From NCBI GenBank assembly GCA_015345905.1, contig JADDTR010000021.1, positions 248,001 to 312,000 on the forward strand: DNA of 64,000 nt, given 5' to 3'. The translations under genes and the position numbers were made by a program. The stretch is from Aotearoamyces nothofagi. Lineage: Eukaryota; Ascomycota; Leotiomycetes; Leotiales; Tympanidaceae. Below are positions 1 through 9,713 of the stretch, in pieces (the stretch's first letter is position 1; the number at the start of each line of letters is the position of its first letter). Below the pieces are notes generated by a model. The model saw only the letters and a program-made list of their open reading frames with translations, did no database searches and was not told the origin of the DNA.

Positions 1-1623
1 AGAACCTTTTCAATGATGACAGCGTTCAGCCGAGCAAGAGAAGATAACGCAGTTACACCATATTTGAGCTGGGAGCCAACCGTGGGTCGAAACTCTGCCT
101 TTGTAGATCTCTCGGAAGCTCAAAGAGAAGAGCTCGGAGGAATCGAGTACCGATCCTTGAAGTCGCTTGCGTTGATCCTGGTCCTTTACTTCTGGGGATT
201 CATGATTTTTGGTTTTGTTTGCCTGATCCCGTGGATCAAGAGCACTGATTTTTTTGGGTCGATTGTAGAGAAGGATGGCGTGGGTAGGGTCTGGTGGGGG
301 TTTTTTACGACAACATCTGCGTTCAATGATGTTGGCTTCACTCTCACGCCTGATAGTATGATCTCCTTCCAATCTGCCATCTGGCCATTACTTCTGCTGT
401 CATTCCTGATCATAATCGGTAACACTGGGTAAGTAAAAGTTCATTCAATCTCACACCACCTTACAAGCTCTTTCAATCTCAAGAATCTCGTAATGGCTAA
501 CACATGTAATAGGTTCCCGGTAATGCTAAGATGGATCATATGGGTGACAGCACAATACGTTCCACAAGGTAGTGCCATTTGGGAAGAACTCAGATTTCTC
601 CTAGATCACCCTCGACGGTGCTTCACGCTACTTTTCCCGGCTCAGGCAACTTGGTGGTTATTCTGGATTCTAGTCATTCTCAACGGTGTGGATCTTATCT
701 TTTTTATCATTCTCGATCTTGGTAATACTATCGTGACGCAGTTGCCCGTCAACATCCGTGTACTTGATGGTTGGTTCCAGGCGGTTTCTACCCGTACAGC
801 TGGCTTTGCCGCTGTCAATCTTGCCGAGTTGCATCCCGCTATTCAAGTTTCTTACTTGGTTATGATGTATATTTCGGTTCTCCCCATTGCTATCTCTGTT
901 CGTCGAACGAACGTCTACGAGGAGAAGTCGTTGGGTATTTGGGCTTCCTCTAGCGAAGAAAACGAAGATGAAGGCGAACCGTCATACATTGGTGCTCACG
1001 TCCGACGTCAACTTTCTTTTGATTTATGGTACATATTTCTAGGATTTTTCATCATCACGATCTCAGAGGGCAGCCGACTCCAAAGTGATGACCCAGACTT
1101 TACTATGTTCAGTGTACTCTTCGAGATAGTTTCGGCATATGGTACTGTTGGACTCAGTCTTGGCTATTCAAACATCAACGCATCGTTCTCAACTGAGTTC
1201 GGTGTCATTGGTAAACTGGTCATTATCGCCATGCAGATCCGTGGCCGTCATCGTGGTCTACCTTACGAGCTAGATCGTGCTATTCTTCTTCCTAGCGAGT
1301 CTCTTCAGGAGAAGGAAAAGAGAGATGATCTTGCCCATCGCAGACGTGCATCTATTGCCACCACTGCTCCAGATTCATTAAGTTCTGGTGGTACCGATAC
1401 TGTTGATGGTAGGAGGAGGACCAGTAAAAGTCGTGATAGAGGTGCCCAGAACTTTCTCAGCAGCCTTTTACATCCTGGACCGACCATCCCTAACGACCAT
1501 CGATATCTCCGTAAGACGTACACTACGGGAAATCTTGCGCCAAATGAGAAAGAAACGGAAGAGGGTGAAGGAGAGGGTAGTGGTTTGAAACCGGCTCACC
1601 TAAGGAAGAGGATGTCTCTTTAA
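1..1623 (+). CDS. trk1: Trk-type high-affinity potassium transporter, C-terminal part (5' end outside the window)
   Basis: Plasma-membrane K+ uptake protein of the Trk/HKT superfamily. The reading frame is open from base 1 and enters mid-protein, so the start lies upstream of the window. Exons are 1-428 and 513-1623, and the intron 429-512 has a GTAAGT donor. Splicing rebuilds the motif GNTGFPVMLR, which is strongly conserved in fungal Trk proteins. Three of the four pore-loop repeats are visible: SAFNDVGFTL, STRTAGFAAV and SAYGTVGLSLG, each beside hydrophobic membrane helices. The conserved entry segment GRNSAFVDL followed by QREELGGIEYR precedes the first visible helix. The C-terminal tail, rich in Ser, Arg and Glu, is cytoplasmic by family topology. 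The family assignment is secure. Whether this is the Trk1-like or a second paralogue cannot be told here. Confidence 0.93.
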
Positions 1624-2259
1624 AGGAGTACAACTGGGCGTATAAAAAGAAGCACTGTCTGCATGACTTTGGTCATGATGTATATATCTAAAAGACAGAC
1701 GGCTTACTTTGAAGCCAATACAGGAGTATATATGTGGACTCTGAAGTTTATTAGAATTTGTTGAGCGTGGAGTATGGACCCATGGTTAGAATAGAAATAC
1801 ATAGCATTAATTGGTGTTAGATTAGTTATGTTGAACTCATGTCAGCATGCTTTTATATATTGCATTAGAGGCACTCATAATTACAAATAATTTCCGGATG
1901 CTTTGGAAGATGAGTACTTGGCATGGGAGACAAGTAACGATCAACGATTCAGCATGATTACGTGGATACGCTGTCAATTATCGGCAAGAGCTTTTTGGAG
2001 AAAGACTAGCCTTTCAGGATATACATAAAAGAATGAACCAACCCCTCTTGTTACTCATCGGTGACGGGTTTCTAATCTGCTCCACCAAATCACCGTCTAC
2101 GTCTTCAAGTATCCCGTACCCTTTTCCCTTCCCCTCCGCTCTACTCTAATTTCCACCGTTCTGAAACCTTCCGTTATCCCGGGCTCGAGCACGTATTGAC
2201 TCTGGTGCTCCTATTGTACTGTGTACAGCACGACTCGGGATGTTTCTTATGCCGGTAGG

Positions 2260-3060
2260 CTCCTAGACCTCTTGCAGACATTGAGATATTCGCCGCTCGT
2301 CTTCTCGTCGTCGTCGTTTATACTGGCGCGACTATTCGGTTTCTTACTGTCGTTGATATCTCTACCGACTACTAATAGAATAGAATATCTACTGCTTGGC
2401 TTCTCACTATCATCAAACCCTCTACTAATCACTGCCGGACTACAATATCTGTTGCTTGTCTTCCTGTTGTTGTTTATCCTTTTGCAGCCGTCTGTGTTCT
2501 TCTTGCTGTCTGTGTTCTTCTTGCTGTCTGTCTTCTTCTTGCCGTCTGTCTTCTTCTTGCTATCTGTCTTCTTCTTGCCGTCTGTCTTCTTCTTGCCGTC
2601 TGTCTTCTTCTTGCTATCTGTCTTCTTCTTGCCGTCTGTCTTCTTCTTGCTGTCTGTCTTCTTCTTGCCGTCTGTCTTCTTCTTGCTGTCCGTCTTCTTC
2701 TTGCCGTTGTTAACATCTCTATCGGTAAGGATCATCGGATAGAGATATTTGCCATCTGTCTTCTTGCTATCATTAACACTTCTACCGATTATTAATATAC
2801 CAAAATATCAGTCGCTCGTCTCCTAGTCATCGTTTGTACTCTTGTAGCCGCTCGGCTTCTAACTATCATTGACACTTCTACCGATTACTACCAAACTGCA
2901 ATATCTGTCGCTCGTCTTCTCGTCGTTATTATAAAAATATCTACCAACTACTACTAGACAAAGATATAGATAATAACAACTGTATCCTCTTCTAACAACT
3001 CCCTCTTAAGTCTTTAAGCAGACAAGCAACCCGTTCTCTCTCTCTAAGACACCTTTGCTC
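2260..3060. repeat. Degenerate longer-period tandem array around the minisatellite
   Basis: Blocks containing variants of TCTACCGATTACTA, then AATATCTGTCGCTCGTC, then TCTCGTCGTT recur through the region. Copies of TCTACCGAYT lie near 2361, 2781 and 2877; the last two are 96 bases apart. The 18-base units look like a local amplification of the TCTTCTTG part of this unit. The copies are too diverged for an exact period by eye. Confidence 0.65.
2491..2706. repeat. 18-base minisatellite, 12 units
   Basis: Twelve head-to-tail 18-base units of the form TCTGTSTTCTTCTTGCYG. They differ mainly at the base before the last G (T or C), with a few T-to-A changes. Because 18 is a multiple of three, one + frame reads a hexapeptide repeat (SVFFLL or SVFFLP) and one - frame reads a Lys-rich hexapeptide (DGKKKT or DSKKKT). 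No plausible start context, domain or neighbouring exon supports translation of either. The units sit inside a larger degenerate array. Confidence 0.9.
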
Positions 3061-4111
3061 TTGGCTCTAACTGCTGTATCCGACGACTAGTATGCCCTCT
3101 ACCATTATAAACAGGATCAAAACCAATGTCTTGGCCAGCATCAATCCTGTACAAAGCAGACGGCGAGGAAGGGAGTAATCCGTTATATCTCTCGAGCTTT
3201 CGACCTGTCTCCCTGCCTCTGTCCCTGCCTGTTCTATCCTCCCTGGAGCCGGATAGAAAATGCTAGCCTTATACCTCATCAGTAAAGAACCCTGCTCTTA
3301 CCTTGTCTCAACTTGCTGTCTCCATCTCGATCTCCTCCCCCCATCCTCCCATTCCCATCTATCCCAGCTCTACAAACCCCAATTCTCGTCTTGCAATCCC
3401 CCCCCTCCTCTCTATCCACTTCTTTACATCTTTCTATCCCAGAAATGCATTTGTGGAATATACGAGGGCGGTCTTTCGCCGTACGATACGATTACGATAC
3501 GATACATGGACACATACACAACGAGCCAACATCCACCCCATTCCAAACCGCCCTCCCTAAACGTGCTTTATATCCTATCCATCTGCATCTGCGACCGCAT
3601 CATCCCGTTCCGTCGCTCATCACCATCGTCCCCGCTTTATCACCGTTCTCTTTTTCTCCCTTTCTGCGCTTTATTCTCTTCCCGCGCTTTATCTCCTTTA
3701 TCTCCCTCTCTCTCTCTCTCTCTCCGCCACATTCCTTATCTTATCGCATTACATCGCATCGCATCGCATCCACCCGAAATATCTCTTTATCCCCTCTTCC
3801 CCAAATTTCTTCGTATCGTATCATAGCATATCATATAAAGCCCCCTCCTCCCCTCTTACCCCAACCCTCAACCAACAACAACAAAACAACCCCCCCTCTC
3901 CACACCCATACAGACTCTACTCTCCCTCCCCCGTGCGAGATTTCAGCGAGAAGAGAAAAAGGAGCGCGAGCTCACACTCCCCTCACGAGGCATCTCTCGT
4001 GGGCTGTCTGCGTGGTTGGTTGGAGGGAGCGAAAGAGAGACGGGAAAGAGAGGGAGAAATAGAGAAATAGAAAAAGAGAGAAAGAGAGAGAAAAAAAAGA
4101 GACGGGAAAGG

Positions 4112-5175
4112 ATGGGCGACAAGACAGCTTTTTTCTACGGTGAGTTTTCCCGTAGTCCTGGCCTCCTAGAGTACTACCGGTCTACTACTCCTGGAACACT
4201 ACTGTCTACCACACTCATTGCTGGCGAATATTCATAATCCTTCTGCATAATCCTTCTGGGAGACGATGCTGACGTTTCATCTTACTGATGCGGTTTGATA
4301 GGGACGCTGGTAGGTGACCTTTTCGTTTTCTCGGTTTCTTTATTTGTCTCTGCTAGTCTTTCTCTTTCATCTTTACTTCTCTAATTTCTAACTCCTGATC
4401 TCTAACTTCAATTTCCAACCTCTTGACCTCTTTACTTCTCTAATTTCTAACTCCTGACCTCTTAACTTCAATTTCCAACATCAATTTCCAACCTCTTGAC
4501 CTCTTTACTTCAATTTCCAACATCAATTTCCAACATCAATTTCCAACTTCCAATCTTAAACTTTACCTTTCTTATAATGAATAGATCGAAAAGCTGAGCA
4601 TCCCACTGATTTAATCTCCAGATGCACCCACAAGTCCTGCACCGCGCCGTCGCCATCTACAGCCCCGACTCGGACAAGGCCAAGGCTGGGCCCTTCACGT
4701 ACACCCCCGCCATCCTCTACGGGTACCGACGACACCGCGTACGCGACGCACACTACCCCGCCATCATAGCAGAGACGGGCGCGAAGGTGCAAGGCACATA
4801 CGTGACAGGTCTCAGCGATCGACAGGTTCAGCTTCTGGACTACTACGAGGGCGGGGCGTACACGCGGCGGGACGTCACGGCGGAGGTGTTTGCTGGCCGG
4901 ACTGCGGACGAGGTTATCGGTGAGGGAGAGCGGGGTGTTGTGGTGGAGACGCAGACGTATGTCTGGATTGCGGGAGAGGGCGCGTTGGAGAAGCTGGAGT
5001 GGGATTATGAGGAGTTTAAGAGGGAGAAGTTGGAGGGTTGGGTTGCTTCAGACGATGAGTTTGTAGGTGAGTGAGTGTGCTTTCTTGGGGGGGAGTGCTG
5101 AGAGTGGAAAGTCTGGAGAGAATCGGAGCAGTTGCTGATTGAGTTGTAGAAGTTGATGAGGCTGCGGCTGTCTGA
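4112..5175 (+). CDS. AIG2-like gamma-glutamylcyclotransferase-fold protein with an 8-base microexon
   Basis: Small cytoplasmic protein of the AIG2/GGCT-like fold, a family with gamma-glutamyl amine cyclotransferase activity in some members; the substrate here is unknown. Exons are 4112-4139, 4302-4309, 4622-5066 and 5150-5175 (168 residues). The second exon is only 8 bases (GGACGCTG). With it the N terminus reads FFYGTLMHPQVLHR, the conserved YGTL substrate-pocket motif of the family; without it the frame is lost. Later family marks are a Glu near AIIAETG, the GTYVTGL strand and LLDYYEGGAYTRRDV. The last intron (5067-5149, GTGAGT donor) changes the end from VGE to VEVDEAAAV. If it is retained, the frame stops at 5074 (162 residues). 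Intron 2 (4310-4621) is long and internally repetitive. Confidence 0.85.
4302..4309 (+). other. 8-base microexon in the AIG2-like gene
   Basis: The microexon is flanked by TTTGATAG upstream and GTAGGTGACC downstream. It supplies the last two bases of the Gly codon and the Thr and Leu codons of the YGTL motif. Branch-site-like ACTGAT lies about 20 bases before it. It was inferred from splice signals and motif continuity. Confidence 0.8.
4380..4556. repeat. Tandem repeats inside intron 2 of the AIG2-like gene
   Basis: Two nearly identical blocks of about 60 bases (AATTTCTAACTCCTGA onward) lie head to tail. They are followed by at least four copies of a short unit CAATTTCCAACAT near 4507-4550. 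They fill most of the 312-base intron and are CT-rich on the + strand. Confidence 0.8.
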
Positions 5176-5210
5176 TGAAGGCCGTGTTGGCGTTTACGAT
5201 GGAATGAGTC

Positions 5211-5730
5211 TGCCTTTTGACAGTGAGGTAGTTTAGAGATATACCAAGACTTATTTAGTAGCCATCGAGAGCAGTGCATCTACAAAGTTGCAGACCGAAT
5301 AGAATCCAATCAACATTGAGCCTTGATACAGAAAGTATAGAAACCAGAAGATAGAATATATCTGCCTTTTGACAGTAAGGTAGACTAGAGATAGACCGAG
5401 ACTTATTTAGTAGCCATTGAGAGTAGTATATCTACAGAGTTGCAGACCGAATAAAACCAACCTTGAGCCTTTCTGCAGAAAGTATAGAAACCAGAAGATA
5501 GGATGAATCAACTTTGATCCTTTCTATAGAAAGTGTAGAAACCAGAAGAAAGGATAAAATCTGCCTTTTGGCAGTGAGGTATATTCGAGATAGACCACGA
5601 CTTATCTAGGAGCCATTACAAGCAGTACTTCTTCCGAGTTGACAGACCGAACAAGACCCCAGCCGGAGCCTTTCCGCAGAAAGTGTAGAGGCAGAAAGTG
5701 TAGAGGCAGGAAGAGATGCCTCTAGCCTTC
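5211..5730. repeat. Three-copy tandem repeat of about 150-200 bases
   Basis: Units begin with TGCCTTTTGACAGTGAGGTA near 5211, 5363 and 5562. Each runs through GACTTATTTAGTAGCCAT, AGTTGCAGACCGAATA and GAAAGTATAGAAACCAGAAG. The second copy carries a partial internal duplication of its last 50 bases, which explains the longer spacing. The first unit begins just after the AIG2-like stop codon, so it lies in the 3' flank. Confidence 0.85.
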
Positions 5731-6743
5731 CAGTATAGCAGCAGAAGGAAGAGGAACAAGAAGGCTTGCTTCCAGCCTTCCAGCGCAGGGAGTAGAGGAG
5801 CGGCCTCGACCCTTTCGGCGCGGGGTGTAGGAGGAGCAGAGGGTGCAGAGGGAATGAAGAGTGCAGAACCCAGAAGAATACAAGAATACAGAACCCAGAA
5901 CTCCCCCTCCCATCCCCCGACTCCTGCACTTATAGTGCAGTGCAGTGCAGAGCAGAGCAGAGCAGAGCACAGACAGAGAATATCCCAGCACATCCAACGA
6001 AGCAGTAACGTCATTCGCGCAAAGCGTGGCTTCTCTTCTCTCCTCTCCTGGCTTCTCTCCTCTCCTGGCTGTGATCTGTGATCTGCGGGTACGGAACTTG
6101 GCCTGGTGTCTGGTGTCCGGTATCTCGGACCAGCACTCCTGCCAGCCTTCATGCCACGAAGCGAGCGACACAGCTCGCATGAACAGAGACCCGAGGCTGA
6201 GCCCGCTCCGCTCCGCCCCTTTCGGCTTCCTTGCTATGCCCTACCTCGTCCCACTCCTGCGCATGCATGCATGTATACACACTTACATACACACACACAC
6301 ACACACACACACCCCATCACGGCCCTCTCCCGCCCGATCGCCCGCTCAACCATGTCGGCCACGCCAGGGGGGGGGGGGAATATGGGAAACAGCAAAAAAA
6401 AAAAAGGGGATGTGGCTGGTGTAGAGGACTTCGGTTGGGGCGAAGGGGGGGTTTTCGCTTTCGCTTTTTGTTTTTTGGTTTTGTTTTTGTTTCAGAGGGA
6501 GGGGGAGGGGGAGGTGTTTCAGGTGTGGGAGTTGGGGTGAGGGGGTGCTGTAGCGAGGGAGAGAGAGAAAAAGAAAGAGCAAGTCCTGTATAGAATATAC
6601 AGTTCTTTTCTAATCTAATAAAACCCATCCCATCTCAACAGCCCCCATCTCCATCTCCACAGTATCATATCATATCGCATCATATTAAACACAAAACGAC
6701 TACCAAGGCTCCCTACCCCATCCCATCCCTCTCACCTCATCTT

Positions 6744-6779
<36 letters not shown>

Positions 6780-7049
6780 CCATACGACAGCGAAGAAAAC
6801 CTCCAACACATCTACAGTAGAAAACTCCCCTCTCTCCCGCTCGTCAGGTTCCGCTTTTGGGGGGGGGGGGGGGGGGGAAAAAGGTCTGGGGGGGAGGGCA
6901 GGGCCACGGTTTAGCGCGGTCGCGGGTGGTGCAGGGGACGGACGGGGTGGTGGGTGGGTGGCGATGTGCGGGGTTGGGGGATGGGATGGGATGGGATGGG
7001 ATGGAGTCCTGTGATGCGTGATCTGTAGATACAGTTCTTGGTGTGTAGT

Positions 7050-7272
7050 TCTTGATCTATCGTTCTTGATCTGTAGTTCTTGAATTACTCCATCTATAAT
7101 ATACAGTTCGTGATCTGTAGTTCTTGAATTACTCCATCTATAATATACAGTTCGTGATCTGTAGATCTTGAATTACTCCATCTATAATATACAGTTCTTG
7201 ATCTGTAGTTCTTGAATTACTCCATCTATAATATACAGTTCTTGATCTGTAGTTCTTGAATTACTCAATCCA
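7050..7272. repeat. 44-base tandem repeat
   Basis: About four to five units containing GATCTGTAGTTCTTGAATTA and CTCCATCTATAATATACAGTT. The exact spacing is 44 bases between 7109 and 7153. Copies differ by only a few bases, so the array is young or homogenised. Confidence 0.88.
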
Positions 7273-7609
7273 TAATCCATAACCCTTAATTCGGCTTCAG
7301 TAATTCGGCTTCAGTAATTCGGTCTCAGTCGGGGTGGCTGGCTACCTGGGGCATGGACAGAGGGTGTTGTGTAGCGATGGTGTTGGAGCTGTAGTGGGTG
7401 GCTGGTCGTGAGTAACCAGTAGTAGTGTCACTAATAGTTGACAGTGAGCGACTGGTAGTGAATAGTTGACAGTGAGTGACTGGCAGTGAATAACTGGCAG
7501 TAAATAACTGGCAGTAGAGGTGCGGTCGTACAGCACACTGCGGTCGTGTTTCTGGTCTCGGGCGGTGTCTGTAGGCGCAGGCTGGGCAGCATCCGGGGAC
7601 GCGAAGATG

Positions 7610-7960
7610 CCTGTAGGTGCCAGCTGGATGCCTGTAAAATACCTGTAAATGCCTGCTAAATGCCTGTAAAATACCAGCAATGCCTGTAAATGCCTGCTGA
7701 ATACCAGCAACAGCCTACCACAGCACTGTAAATGCCTGTAAATACCAGCTATAGTGTAGTAACCAGCCTGTAAATGCCTACTAAACACCACCAAAAACCT
7801 CCCACAGCACAGTAAACACCACCAAAAACCTCCCCCAACACAGTAAACACCATCAAGTGCCTACTCCAGTACAGTAAACTCCAGCAACTACCTACCCCAA
7901 CACTGTAAATGCCCGCTAAACACCAGCAACCACCTCCCCCAACACAGCACCCTTCCCTCC
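7610..7960. repeat. TGCCTGTAAATACCAGC-type array grading into a 31-base repeat
   Basis: The left half has short variable units such as AATGCCTGTAAATACCAGC. From about 7800 the units settle to 31 bases beginning AGTAAACACCACCAAAAACC or a close variant, with three clear copies in a row. The two halves share the GTAAA and CACCAGCAA parts and are probably the same family. Confidence 0.75.
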
Positions 7961-8176
7961 AGCGTCGCGCATGAAGCTGCCGCCCTGCAGCATCGGCCTC
8001 CTGCCCTGCCCTGTCCTGCCCAGCCCTGCGGAACCAGAAGTCCCTGGATTCTGGATCCCGATCGCAGGTTCAGAGGTTTAGAGTCGGGGTCGGGGTTAGA
8101 GTTAGAGTCGCGGTCGCGGTCGCGGTCGCAGTCTCATCCTCCTGCACTTCGGCCCTTCTGCCCTTCTATTCGCCCT

Positions 8177-8331
8177 CTTGTCTTGTCTTGTCTTGTCTCG
8201 TCTCCTTCTACCGTACTGTCCTGTCCTGTCCTGTCCTGTCCTGTCCTGTCCTGTCCTGTCCTGTCCTGTCCTACCAGTCCTACCAGTCCTACCCCATCCC
8301 ATCCCATCCCATCCCATCCTATCCCATCCTA
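8177..8331. repeat. Cluster of three pentanucleotide microsatellites
   Basis: TCTTG units (about 8177-8200) are followed by 11 perfect CTGTC units (8216-8270), then CATCC units (about 8294-8330) flanked by TACCAGTCC copies. ATGGG at 6981-7002 is the complement of the CATCC-type unit. Confidence 0.92.
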
Positions 8332-9713
8332 CCAGTCCTGTCATTGTGACCGCCGTGCTGTTCCTGCATTCCCAGTCTCCAAACGAACCGCAGAGTGGCG
8401 GCTGCTTGGCCCGTACAGTCCCCTTCCCCCCCCCCTTTGTCTGCTGCTAGACGTTTCGCCATTCTTCGCCGCCGCTGCTCCGTGGCCTGTCGATCACCCC
8501 TGCCGACATTTCTCGCCCGTGCCCGTGCTCTTGGCCTCACCGACTCGCCGTCGCTCCACCGCCACCGCTTCGACCTTCGACCTTCGACCTTCGACCTCTC
8601 TCCCATCATCCCTTGCTCCTGTAATATACAGACGGCCGCTACTCTTGCTGCCCGTCCGCACGCTATGCTTCAGGTGCCCCAGACCTCAGCTGGACCGGCC
8701 GTGGCATTGGCCTCGCCTGCACACGCCTGTCCCTGTCTGTCCCTGTCTGTCCCTTTCTGTCCTCTGCCTGTCCTCTTCTTGCTCCTCGCCATTACAGCTG
8801 TAGCTGAGCCAAGGGGCAAGACAACGTGACTGGCACTGCCACTGCCACTTACGGCTGCGACCCCAGGACGACATAGTGCGTGCCTGCCATAGCTCTCTGC
8901 CTCGCCCTCCTCGTCCCCCATCCAATCGACATCTCCTTTGCCTGCGGCCCTGCTGCAGCCCCCCTCCGGCCCCTCTGGCCTGGTCCTCCAGGGCAGATAG
9001 ACGCCATGCCAGCTGCCAACCATCTCCCGTGCACCCTTCTACCCCGAGGCTCGAGGCTTCAGGCTCACGCCCCATGCTCTCCGTGCTGGCCGGTATAAAG
9101 ATGCTCTCGTGCTCCCCGTTTCCCGTCTCCCTCCATCCCATCTGTCTTGGCGGCCTTGTTCTGCACGTTCCTGCTTCTTCCTCCTTCTCCAGAGGCTAGA
9201 CCTTTGCGTTTCGTTTCGCTGCACTGCCTTGTCTTGCTTTGCCTGTGGCGCCCTGTCCTTGACTCTATTGTTCTGCAGCATCATCTCGCATCGCAGTCAT
9301 TATCCATATCCTGCTTATTTATCTGCTATCAATCTACAGTGCTGTATGTATGCGTTACTCCGAATCACTCAGCCTTCCCATTGTTCTCTTTTGTCCACAA
9401 TACCTTTATGCAACAACAATCATGCCTGGCTAGTATTCTCGATGCCTTTTTTCGTCTTCGAGATACTTCCTCGGTTCTAGATGGCTCTACTCTACTGTCA
9501 ATGGCTTTCACTCAATACCCAACCCTTCCATCTGATACTGGAAGACAACAATGCTGGACCATGGCTGACTCTTCTCTCATCTAGTATCTGCCTGACCGCT
9601 TTCATCTGAGGATAAAAGCACACGGATTCCCAGATATCTGCCCAGCTTTTGCACTTTACTCCGAATACATAGAGACTTATTCGTCCGGTACGACTACTCT
9701 ACAACACTCGAGG

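Larger units (their letters stand above)
1624..4111. other. Intergenic, repeat- and pyrimidine-rich; no supported gene
   Basis: Nearly 2.5 kb between the Trk gene and the AIG2-like gene. The first 400 bases are AT-rich 3' flank. From about 2260 to 3060 there is a degenerate tandem array with an 18-base minisatellite at its core. From 3300 to 4000 the + strand is almost pure pyrimidine with C and T runs, and from about 4015 to 4111 it becomes purine-rich (GA tract), ending at the AIG2-like start codon. Open frames here translate to low-complexity Ser/Pro/Leu or Lys/Arg repeats in several frames at once and look like by-products of composition. Confidence 0.7.
5176..9713. other. 4.5-kb intergenic belt of simple and tandem repeats; no supported gene
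   Basis: Besides the arrays listed separately it holds an AC tract (about 6288-6313), a TAGA tract (6744-6779), a 19-base G run (6859-6877) and ATGGG units (about 6981-7002). It also holds a 14-base ATTCGGCTTCAGTA repeat (about 7289-7325) and a CTTCGAC heptamer repeat (8568-8597). From about 9190 to 9713 the + strand is pyrimidine-rich and probably contains the promoter and leader of the AA11 gene. Long open frames occur on both strands but give low-complexity proteins rich in Arg, Ser and Pro, and none resembles a known family. Confidence 0.7.

Noticed and set aside
3260-4062. Open frames of up to 249 codons in the pyrimidine-rich region
   Set aside because: Ser/Pro/Leu low complexity open in several frames at once; no domain, and overlaps the leader of the AIG2-like gene.
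5606-6628. Several overlapping open frames of 100-180 codons on both strands
   Set aside because: They read through tandem repeats, an AC tract and G or A runs; products are repetitive with no family resemblance.
8102-9199. Open frames up to 206 codons over the pentanucleotide cluster and its right flank
   Set aside because: Frames stay open because the repeats lack stops; translations are Cys/Pro/Ser or Arg/Gly repeats.
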